Shown here piece by piece: positions 50,616-62,200 of a DNA stretch of 64,000 bases; position 1 is the stretch's first letter; every line of letters begins with the position of its first letter. Where the stretch lies: contig JAFFSR010000218.1 in NCBI GenBank assembly GCA_017163975.1, forward strand, positions 4,777,501 to 4,841,500. The letters are read 5' to 3'. The notes under the pieces are model-generated. The model had not been told where the DNA came from and searched no databases. It saw nothing but the letters and a program-made list of their open reading frames with translations. The stretch comes from Anastatus disparis. Taxonomy: Eukaryota; Arthropoda; Insecta; Hymenoptera; Eupelmidae. Made by a program: the position numbers and the translations under genes.

Positions 50616-53600
50616 ATGAGTTATCAAATGTCGTCAAATCAGTCGAGGCCAAGTGAGTAAACTTTATAATTGTATTATGATAAAGGATTGTGTGTAGTCC
50701 CTATTGAAAAGGATTTGGGAAATTTTATAAAAATCCCGAAAAAAATTGCACAGATGTAAATATTAATATGCGCTTCTTCTTTGATTTAGCAGAGGAAAAG
50801 AAAAATCGAAAAAGATGTAAAAACTAAGCAATTTTTAATATTGTAATCACGAAATCTCGTTCCGTTTTGTTGAATATTTTCAAATTTACAATCATAAGTC
50901 ACTCTATGAATATATTTGTATTATAAATATTAATAATTATCCTATAATAGTAAATACTCTTATTTATTAAAAATTATAAATTTTTCATCATTTTACAACT
51001 TTCTAGTTTTACGTTACTAATGCTTGCTTACGATGATAATATCAGTAAATACAATTGTTTAACTTCACATTCTTGAATATTTTAGTATCTCACGGCAATT
51101 ACCAGCAAGGCCCGCCTGACTTACCGATGTGCTCGACAAAAGAGCAGACCCTAATGTGGCAACAAAATTCTTACATGGCTGATTCGGGAATCCATTCTGG
51201 TGCCGCGACCCAGGCACCATCATTATCAGGCAAAGAAGATGAAGAGATCGAGGGTGATCAACTAATGTTTGACCTTGATCAGGGTTTTGCCCAAGGTTTT
51301 ACTCAGGATCAGGTTGATGGTACGTTGAGGGATACGAGTTGTGTTGGTATGTTGTCTGTTTTCATTTACTTTAAAAAAAAAAAAAAAAACAAACTGAGAG
51401 AGTGTCATAATTTTAGATTATGGATTTTTATGAAACTTTTTATTGAAAGGTAAAATATAACCATGCATTTGACGTTTTGCATTACGAATTTTCAATTTAT
51501 AGGATCTCAATATAAAGTAATATTTAATTATAAATCTGTAAGATTTAACATTTATTAATTTTTTGTTTAAGTGTGATTTCTTTTGAGATATGATACATTC
51601 AAATTACTATCCAACTTAATAAATAATTTTTGTGCGGTAGTCGTACCTTATAAAAATGAAAATTATGTAGAAACTCATATATTTGTAATTGTTTTTAAAA
51701 TTTGAGTTTTAAATTATTTTTTATCATTAAATATTATGGATGTTTGAATGAATCAAATCTCAAATAATGCTTGCCTTGGCTTTGTTCGTTTTTATTTAAA
51801 AATTTTTTTTTGCTGTTAATATTTATAGATTTATAATTAAATAAGAAATAATTTTTCAATTAATATAATTAATTAATAAATAAACAAATAAAATAATTTA
51901 TATATTTAAAAAGATTAATCTGTGATATCAAACGCAACATGTAGAGTTATATTTTTGTAAATCAAAAAAACAATTTAAAGTTTTGTTTAAATCCACAACC
52001 TAGAGGTATGACACTCTCTTAGTAAGAGGGGTGATCTTTCATTTACTCATCATTTTCATTGGCATTAAATAAAATCACATCTTAAGGATATAAATTAAAC
52101 TATTATTTCATTTAACCTTTAGAAATGAATCAGCAGTTGAGCCATACACGTTCACAACGTGTACGTGCTGCAATGTTCCCAGAAACATTAGAAGAAGGTA
52201 TTGAAATACCTTCAACTCAGTTTGATCCAGCTCAACCAACAGCAGTACAACGTCTATCTGAACCAAGCCAAATGCTCAAACATGCTGTAGTTAACTTAAT
52301 TAACTATCAAGATGATGCAGATCTTGCTACACGTGCTATACCCGAACTCATTAAATTACTTAATGATGAAGATCAAGTTGTTGTATCGCAAGCTGCAATG
52401 ATGGTACATCAATTATCAAAGAAAGAAGCTTCACGACATGCTATTATGAATAGTTCGCAAATGGTTGCTGCTTTAGTCAGAGCCATTTCGAATAGTGAAG
52501 ATCTCGAATCTACTAAGGCTGCTGTTGGTACTTTACATAATTTGTCTCATCACAGGTAAAAATCAAATTGTATTTTAATAACGTATATTGATAATGGTTA
52601 TGTATACATGTAATTCATTTTATTTAAATTAATTGTGTGATTAAACAGACAAGGTTTGCTTGCGATATTCAAGAGCGGTGGTATCCCAGCCTTGGTCAAA
52701 CTTCTTAGCTCAAACATTGAATCGGTTCTTTTTTATGCCATCACTACATTGCACAATCTATTGCTTCATCAGGATGGTTCCAAAATGGCAGTACGCTTAG
52801 CTGGTGGCTTACAGCGTATGGTCATTTTACTTCAAAGAAATAATGTCAAATTTTTAGCTATTGTAACGGACTGTCTACAAATTTTGGCATATGGTAATCA
52901 AGAAAGTAAGTTAATCATTTTGGCATCACAGGGACCTGCTGAACTCGTGCGTATTATGCGATCTTATGACTATGAGAAGCTCCTCTGGACTACATCTAGA
53001 GTTCTCAAAGGTTGGTATTATTGAAGCGAGTTTTGAATATTTTAATTAGTTTTAGTATACAGTAATTTTTAATTTATTTTGTAATTGTATTATTAAGTAT
53101 TAAAGTTATTAACACTTGAATAATTGAAAAATTTTTTTATTTACAGTATTATCAGTTTGCGCAAGCAATAAACCAGCCATTGTAGAAGCTGGCGGTATGC
53201 AAGCTTTAGCTATGCATTTAGGAAATGCAAGTCAAAGGCTTGTACAAAATTGTTTATGGACTCTTAGAAATTTATCAGATGCTGGTACAAAAGTTGATGG
53301 ACTTGAAGGTTTACTTCAAAGTCTTGTACAAGTTCTTTCATCCACTGATGTCAATGTTGTTACTTGTGCTGCCGGTATTCTTTCCAACTTGACTTGCAAT
53401 AATCAACGCAACAAAGTAAGTAAATCATTTTTAAAATGTGTAAACTTATTTAACAATAAATTAGTAAAGAGAAAGTTCGTAATTAGACATCTAATATAAA
53501 TATAACATCATTTGTTATTCTTAAAATAAAATGTGAAACTTTTTATTTATAAAATAAATTTTCCTTTCCAGGTAACTGTCTGTCAAGTTGGTGGTGTAGA

Positions 53601-56600
53601 TTCGCTCGTTCGCACAATTGTTAATGCTGGTGATCGTGAAGAAATAACAGAGCCTGCAGTTTGCGCTTTACGTCACTTGACTTCACGTCATGTTGAAGCT
53701 GAAATGGCTCAAAATTCAGTACGTCTTAACTATGGTATTCAAGTGATTGTTAAGCTTTTACAACCACCATCACGTTGGCCCCTTGTTAAAGCTGTTATTG
53801 GACTCATTAGGAATCTTGCTTTATGCCCAGCAAATCATGCTCCTCTCAGAGATCATGGAGCTATTCATCATCTCGTAAGACTCCTTATGCGAGCTTTCCA
53901 GGATACGCAGAGGGTACGTTTATAAAAAAATATTTAAATAAATTGTCAGAAAAAGATTTTGTAGTATTATAATACTTCTATCAATTTTATTTTATTTTTA
54001 AACGCAAAAAATTAAGTTTATAAAATAGTAAATTTTAATTTACAATTTTTCTTTTTAGCAACGATCCTCAGTAGCAAATGCTGGAAATCAACCAGCTCCA
54101 GGAGCTTATGCAGATGGTGTACGCATGGAAGAAATCGTCGAAGGAACTGTTGGCGCACTTCACATTCTCGCTAGAGAATCGCACAATAGAGCCATGATAC
54201 GACAACAAAATGTTATTCCAATCTCTGTACAGGTAAATCACTGGTTACTTATTCCATATAAAAACAAATTTTGTTTATCAATTCGCATAAAAATTTTTTA
54301 ATTTAGATTTTTAACATTACATAATTATTAAAACAAAAAAATGTTATTGAGTTAAGTAGTAATATAAAATTAAAGTACTTAACTCTTTTGTAAAATTAGC
54401 ATGCGAGATGAGATAACATCAGATAAATTATTTAACAATAGTTTCGTCTGCTGCAATGATTAGAACGCTACTCTCATAAACCTTGAGAACATTGTTAAAA
54501 CAAAAATAAAGTAACTATTAAAAATTTTATTTCTCAATTTCAGCTACTGTTTAATGAAATTGAGAACATCCAACGTGTGGCTGCAGGCGTGCTTTGTGAA
54601 TTAGCTGCGGATAAGGAAAGTGCTGAAATGATTGAACAGGAAGGTGCAACAGCTCCGTTAACAGAATTATTACATTCGCGTAATGAAGGTGTTGCAACTT
54701 ATGCAGCCGCCGTACTTTTCCGTATGAGTGAAGATAAGCCGCAAGATTATAAGAAGCGATTATCTGTTGAATTGACTAATTCATTACTACGTGAAGATAC
54801 CAATTTATGGAACAATGCTGACTTTGGCATGGGACCGGATTTACAGGTACGTAAAATCATGCACGGAGAAAAAAGAGAGAAGTAAGAGACTGAACATCAA
54901 AATAAAACTTAGAATCAAGTTCTACGATTTGAAACGTTTAAACTATTAGAAATAGAGAAAAATGATTTGATTGAAAGTAAATCTTGATTTTTGTTAAAAA
55001 GCGAAAATTTGGAACTAGATTCTAAGTAAAAACTTGAAATACGCGAATAAATGGTATTAAGTACTCAGGTTCTGATTGTCCATAAGTGTAGGTCAAGAAA
55101 AAATTCTGTTAATTACATAATTTATGTAATTCTTTTTTCTCTGTGTTTAAGATTCAAAATAAATTCTAAAAAATGTTGAGTTTTTAAGTATCCAGAAGCT
55201 CATGTTTTTAAAATTATTTTACTATTGTAAAAAGGACTTACAAACATTTCATGTTTATATTACTAATTTCATTTATCGAAATTTTCATAGTACGTGTGAT
55301 ACTAATCAATGTTTACATTCTTCCTTTTTGCAATAATCTGTTTAAATAGAAAAATGAAAAATAATATAAAGAACAAATAGATAATATTTAAATAAAAAAT
55401 AATTCAAGTGTTTTAAAATCATTTCCAAATTATTTTTTTTTCATATTTTTTTAACACAATTCTATCATATCAATTTTCACAACAGCATGTCTTGCTAAAT
55501 ATTGCAATATATATTATTTATATATACCATCTGCTTATTATGATAGCTGCAGTGTATAGCTGTTGTTAACCAGTGTAGATTAAAAATCATGTTCGCTTTC
55601 CATTATTGAGTGTTGAAGTAAAAATGTTGCTTAGAAAATTTTTCTCGTTGATTATTCGCTATCAAAGCAAGCATTTAAGTAATTCGTCATTTTAAAACAT
55701 ATCATTACGTGGGAGAAAAACATAATGCAAAATTGCTTTATTACATGAGCTAGCTAATTTAGTTAAATATACATATATATACATTTATGTATACATATAC
55801 ATGTATATATATATCATATAAGTATTGTAAAAATTCATACGACCTGCATGGGAATGCTCTTGACTTTGTCCTATTTTTATCTCTACGCTGGACAAATCAG
55901 GTACCAATGTTGATGTTAATAGAAATTAGTAGAATTTAATTATTTATATTTTTTTCGTAGTCTCTATTTTTACATTATATAGTTTATTTTTTTATTTATT
56001 TTTTTGTCATAACAATTTTAATATTGGCATAGTAAAAAAATTGTATATATTTATTTTTTTTATAAAATTTAAATTATCTGTGTTATTATTAAAAATTCAA
56101 ATTCAAATGTAAAAAGAAAATTACTGAGTCGTTAATCGCGGATTAAAGGTACACGGCTAATTTTAGAAAACTATACATCCTCTATCGATTATTTATTTTT
56201 TTTTTTAATTTGTTGTGTTTGACCTGTGTATACAAATCCTCAGGACATGCTTGGTGCTGATCAGGCTTATGACGGTATGTATGGACAAGGACCTCCTAGT
56301 ATACATAGCAGCCATGGTGGCCGTATTTACCAACCACAAGGTAATTCATAAATTCATTGTTTTTTTTTCTTTTGTTTTAAATCGAATAACCATTTTGCTT
56401 TCTGATTTAATTGTAAGCACAGAATTCAGAATAATGCAGAAACGATACTAATATTTTTGTGAATTTTCAAATTAAATGGCTAAGGATTTCATTCAAAGTC
56501 ACACTATCCCAAATTTCTACTTCATACAAACGAAATAGAATGTCTAATGAATAATTTATTATTAGACACGACTACTTCAAATAAAATAAAAAATTTTATT

Positions 56601-58602
56601 AATCACAAGCCAAAAAATATAATTAATTTAAATTTGGTAAACTTAGGTTTTGAAATTTTAAAAAATTTTTCTATATAATGGAATATTTTTTATGTAATAT
56701 AATAAAGAGTATATGGGTTTATAGCTTTTCGATATAAGATAAGTGAATTAGGGTAAAAGAGTATATGGATTTTAAGATCAAGAATTCGGATGCATGTGAT
56801 TAATATTAAATTGAATAATTTTGTATTAAGTAGTCGCTTTTAATAACAAGTTATTTATAAGACATCAGGTATAGTAGGATTTTGAATATTATCCACGCAA
56901 CCATCTTTTTCAGAAACTTATTAATGACGAAATATCTTAATATTACTTCTGTATTACTGTCTATTCTATGTAATCTAAATGTTACCACGTATGTAATTAT
57001 GTTATTAAACTTCATTTCTTAATTTAATTTTGTAAATTTGAACTTCTGATAAAAAGTGATAGACGTTATTCAGGTAATCAATTATCTACTTATTCCGGAT
57101 AAGTTCACAGTGTTATTTCGATTTTAATTTCAAACTTTAGCAATTTTTTATATAAATATTAAAACTAGAATACGTTTGAATTATCACGGTTATAATTGAA
57201 ACTTAAACTTATGGAAAAGTAAAAATTCTTAAAGTATTTCATATTCATAATCCCTAAAATTTGCTTTACAAAAAGAAAAAATTTTTTATAAAAACTTTAT
57301 AATATAAAAATCCTAAATGTCAGTAAGTATATAAAATACTCTTAAAAGAGTTTAAAAAGATATCAAAGTGTAGGATAAATAAGAAAAAAAGTTTATACAG
57401 CATAATACATACAGTACGATTTTTTTTATATTTAACATCGCTGTATTTATGCTATCATTGCGATGCCAATTAGCAACGGAGGTCGTCAGTGTGTTTGTGA
57501 GCAAAGCACATGTATCGTATATGCAGTGGTGCTTGTATCAATCGGCCGAGAGCGGGATTCGAACTCGAGATCTCAAGATTACGAATTCATAGCTCGATCG
57601 ACCGAGCCACTGACGATCTCAATATAGTTTAGTGATTCAAATCAGTTTTGAAATCTAACAAAAAAAAAACTTAAAAATGCTTTATTATTTCAACAGCCTA
57701 ACCCATGGACTAAAAACTATAAGTAAAAGGTTAACGACAATATCTCGCAGTATAACATCATAGGTGAAATAAAAGAACTTCTAAAATTAAACAAAAAAAA
57801 ATTGAATTTTTTTTATCTGCTTGCTATTGATGTTGTCTGTATTTAAGTGTTGCATTTTTTTTATCTTGCTGTAAAATTTAATTACACTCAGCTCGCATGA
57901 CGAATGTTCACTTTATCTTACTCACCACTCACTCATTTTATAAATATTGTGTTTATTATTTTGTGTTAACATTTATTTTTTGTTTGATTTCATTTCATTT
58001 TATTTTATTTTATTGAAAAATGATAATTTATGATTTTATTTTAGGCATTGTAATTATATAAATAATAATTATTTATCTTATGTATCTAGAATCACAGAAT
58101 TTTTCTCTATATGTACAATATAAAATTGGAATATTCTCGTTTTACGAACTTTTTTATATGTTCAAATATGATATTATCTTTAGCTGAACATTATATTATT
58201 TAATACCAAATTTAATAGTCGTCGATCTTAAAATTTATATTGTACATAAAATTTTAAAAATGAGAAAATTTCTGTGACTATTTGATGTTTAAACGAAGAA
58301 TTTCAAAATAAGAAAGAAAAAAAAGAAAGCAATTATTTTTATTGTGAACACACATTTTGTATTTTTCATTTGTTACAGAAAGGTAGAGAAGAACGAAAAA
58401 AAAAGTTGATGAATTACATAAAATTCAAATATTAATATTAGATTTTTTTTTATTCACAGGTCATGAGAATGCAGTACCAGTAGATTCTATGCAAGGACTG
58501 GAAATAGGCAGCTATATGGATGTAATCGACCATCTAGAAGAACTGCCTGCACCACCCCAAGACAGTTCAGTCGCTGCTGCGTGGTACGATACTGACCTTT
58601 AG
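50616..58602 (+). CDS. arm: Armadillo / beta-catenin
   Basis: Effector of Wnt/Wingless signalling and core of cadherin-catenin junctions. Coding exons: 50616-50652, 51086-51319, 52123-52555, 52649-53010, 53147-53415, 53572-53913, 54059-54232, 54544-54846, 56244-56340, 58460-58602; phases agree, 798 codons, 797 aa (fly 843, human 781). The N-terminus holds the GSK3/beta-TrCP degron DSGIHSG at residues 45-51. The alpha-catenin-binding segment ([18 protein letters not shown]) follows, then the ARM repeats (about residues 140-660), then a shorter C-terminal tail ending [11 protein letters not shown], with the conserved DTDL end. The start lies in the exon after the noncoding first exon. Ser replaces the usual Phe at residue 615 (IPISVQLL). 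The sequence is closest in memory to bee and wasp Armadillo. Confidence 0.97.
54847..56243 (+). other. arm intron 8
   Basis: A 1.4-kb AT-rich intron with a TA/CA-type microsatellite near 55767-55820. If retained, it would add 13 residues ([16 protein letters not shown]) and stop at 54883-54885, giving a tail-less Armadillo. Confidence 0.5.
56341..58459 (+). other. arm intron 9
   Basis: A 2.1-kb AT-rich intron before the last coding exon. It holds SINE copy 10 (57422-57622) and no recognisable exon. Confidence 0.6.
57422..57622 (-). mobile_element. tRNA-derived SINE, copy 10
   Basis: Reverse copy in the last arm intron. The B box reads GATTCGAACTC on plus, the complement of GAGTTCGAATC. The internal arm is GGAGGTCGTCAGTG and the 5' arm is GAGATCGTCAGTG. 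Confidence 0.9.
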
Positions 58603-59095
58603 AAAACATTATTAAAAAAAAAGAAAAAATTCAAAACTAACAAAAAAAAACCCCGATTTTTTTTACGAATATTTTTGTTTAATTTTTATTGTATAGGTAA
58701 AGTAGATTTTAATGTATGTATTAAAGCATTTTTTTTTAAGTCAACTTTCGTAAAATGTTAAGAAAACCGTTTTTATTCATTTAAATTGTAAGTAAGCTAT
58801 ATAGTTAAGAAGAGCATATTAACCTTATCAATCTATCCATTAAGTATTGATTATTGATCTAAATATAATCCTGACATCTTCATACCTGCGGACAAATTCA
58901 GACATAAATAAGAGATGAAAAACGTATAATTAAACATTAAATTCATAAAAAAAAAAGAAAAGAATGCTTTCATATTATGCTTAAATAAAGAAAATATTAC
59001 AGTATCGAATATAAGAATAAAAAAAAGACATCAATGTATTGTTTAATTGTCCATAAAATATAATTATTACGGCGACTAAGTAAATTTAAGGTCAC
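58603..59095 (+). other. arm: arm 3' UTR
   Basis: AT-rich sequence after the arm stop. A possible poly(A) signal AATAAA is at 58984-58989; further ones occur downstream, so the 3' UTR may be longer. Confidence 0.5.
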
Positions 59096-59246
59096 CACGC
59101 TAAATTAATTAGAGTTAACACGTTTACTCTAATCTTGAAGTAAGAACGAAAGTTTTACTTTAAAATAATGAAATTAAGCTTTAAATATGAAGTAAAAATT
59201 TACTTCAAAATTAGATTCAATTTTTATTTCTAATTAATTTAGCGTG
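59096..59246. mobile_element. 151-bp inverted-repeat element (MITE-like)
   Basis: The ends are CACGCTAAATTAATTAGA and its near-complement TCTAATTAATTTAGCGTG. Further nested pairing is seen inside (TTACTCTAATCTTGAAGTAA with TTACTTCAAAATTAGA). It is noncoding and has no clear target duplication. Confidence 0.6.
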
Positions 59247-62200
59247 CAATACAAATTCAAAATGAAATGTACAAGATTTAAAAAACAAAATATAAAGAAA
59301 TCATTATAAAACAAAAAAAAAAATCGCAACTTTATTGTACGTTTCGACACACGGTAATTTTTCGTAAGGAAAATATTATTATTACATACTGCGAATATAC
59401 AATTCTGTATTTGTATTCTAGAATTTTAGACACGATCGGCGAATAAAAGATAAATGGTCGTAAGAAAGTCTTTTCTTTTCATTTACACTCCCTGAAAAAT
59501 ATATTTATAAAAAATAAAAATAAATTAAAATGAGATATAATTTTTTTAAAATATTTTAAAGCAAAAAAATTTCAAATAGAAAAAAATAATTTATTGTATT
59601 TTTATTTATTATTTACACGTTATTTTTTGTAATTAATTATTTCTTAAAACCGCTGCAATAACATGCAACATAATTTTTCTTCATTACAAAGTTTCAAAAT
59701 ACAGCAAGAAACCATCAACAACAACGATGATCCAACATAGAAAAGAAGAAACCTGCTTTCACGCAAAAAAAAAAGAGAAAAAAAAAAGTAAGTGACCGAA
59801 CTTGCACATTCCGTCCTATAAATCAGACTCTTCTAAAACTAGATCACATAGTTGAAAAGAAAAAAAAAATAACATATAGAAGCATAGAAATAGAAGTTGC
59901 AATCAAGGGAAATAACTTAAAAAGCAGTATCGTCAGAAGACCAGATAAGGGGAAAAATGAAAGAGTCGCGCCCCTGAAATTGCAATGCACTCAACAACTG
60001 TGTATACACACATCCCATTTGTCCTCTCTATGTGTATATGTACGTTTGCACACCAGAAAATGAAAGTCGAGATTCCGTGCACCGATGTATGTTGCAATGT
60101 ATCTCTAATACTCCTTTAAAAAACTTATCTCTTTTTACCTTATTGCTATGTATGCTATGTGTATTGGTATGTATGTATATGCGTATATTGATTCGGTAAA
60201 GCCGGTTATTCGTCGAAGAGATTACATTTGTTGAATTTAACTCTGATGTGCTTAAGAAAAGATTCGTTTTGTCGTAATTGTTTGGAATGAAGCTTCTTTT
60301 ATGTGACGATGCGGTTTTCACTATCTTGGAAGTTGTTTGTTTTCATTTTTCTTGGCTCTCTTTTTTTTTAAGGATTTATGCAAGATTTATAAACTGGTAT
60401 TGTTCATTTTGGGAATTTCCTGAAAAACATGTTTTTGTAAAACAATTTTGTTTTTTTAACTCTTTTAAGAATAATTCTACATGTTGAATCGTTTTGTTTA
60501 TTGTAAAATAAAGACAATAATTTTAGGGATAAGATAACGTAAGCATTAAAATTTTCAAACTTAACTTCTTGAAATGCTTTTGATCGTTTGTACGACAAAG
60601 TAACTTTACATAATTTATGCAGAAATTTTTTTAATTTATAAGTTATCAAAAAACGCCAAGTTTTATAATATATTAAAAGAACCTTTAATTGCAAAATATT
60701 AATTAACAAAGTAATAAAAGCCATTATGTAACAAATTTTCATGAAAAAATAAGAAAGATAATAAACAAAATTGTTAGGATTCTTTGATGAGGGAAATTTA
60801 TTGATCAGTATTAAAATTTTTCATATAATTTAATGTTCAGGTTTAAACTCTTTATGAATAAAAATGCTGCTCCTCAAATTACATTATGAATTAAACATAG
60901 TTTATTACATTAGTGTTGTAAAATAATTTAAATGATTAATTTAAAAAAAAAAAAAACATGTTTTACGATTTTGTAGGATAAAAAATATTTGACAAAGTTA
61001 AAAATTATTCTAATATTAATGCTGAATCTAAATGAATTTTAATAATGTATTCAACAAACATTTTATCCAATTTCGTACATTCGAAATTCATCAAGCAAAT
61101 TTCTGATGTTAGGAAAAATCCTTTGCATCATTAGCGCTCAGGGTTGCGTATTAACAAACTATAACAAATCGATATTAGCCTAAAACCACAAATTTATAAT
61201 ATTTTTTTTTTAATAATCTGAAAAAAAATCGCATCATTAATCAAATCCAAATTAAAGTTTAAAACGTGAGAACATCCTCCGGTTCAATTATAGTAATCGT
61301 GGAATTTTTTCCTATTTTTTATCCCTTCACAATTTGACTTCTTTTTTTTATTGCAAGATTGAAAAAGTACTTAAATATATCTTATTGAGAAATGTTCCAT
61401 CTAGTCGATGTCGACGAACCTTTTTTTTCTCATCACGCGATTATCTTTAATTACAAAATTTTTACGATGTCAGTTTATAATCGACGGCATTAACTAATTA
61501 AAATTTTCAACATATTTTTAAATATAATTTGATGTAAAATAGTATATTATAAATTTTATTCTCGGTTCCTTTGTAGTTTAACTATAGAAGAGTATTGAGC
61601 TATCATTTTTTTCATCATGAAAGATCTCGTTTTTTATTTAAATTTTTTAATAAATGGATAAATAGTGATAAGTGTTTCAAGAAATTTGAATGATTTTTAT
61701 CAAGCAGTGTTCTTTTACCAAATTACTTTCAAGGATAAAAAATCCAACGATTTATATTATTAATATTATTAATAAATACATATTTTTTATGTAGTATACA
61801 TTAAAATACACAAAATAATAAAATTTATAAAGAAAAGTCCTCAAGGTTTGCTTTCTCTTGATTTTTTAATAACTTTAAATAAAGATAACAAAGTCATAAA
61901 TTATACTGACATACTGTTTATTTGGATTTAATGTTATAATAACACCTTTTACATGCATAAGCACACATAAAAAGTTGTAAAAGATAATTTATTAAAAATA
62001 ATTTGTTTTTAATTAAATTTATCATTATGTGAAAAAAATTATTACAAAAAATAACATACTTTGTACGTGATCAATTATGTTGTAAATAAATACATTGTTT
62101 GTATTGAGAACATAATTATTTTTTTTGTACGAACGATTTATAATTAAATTTTTTAAATTCATTTTCTTTTTATCCAATTAAACAAATCACGTTAAAAAGA

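Noticed and set aside
60028..60742. Short ORFs downstream of arm
   Set aside because: AT-rich composition, no recognisable domain and overlapping frames on both strands; likely chance.
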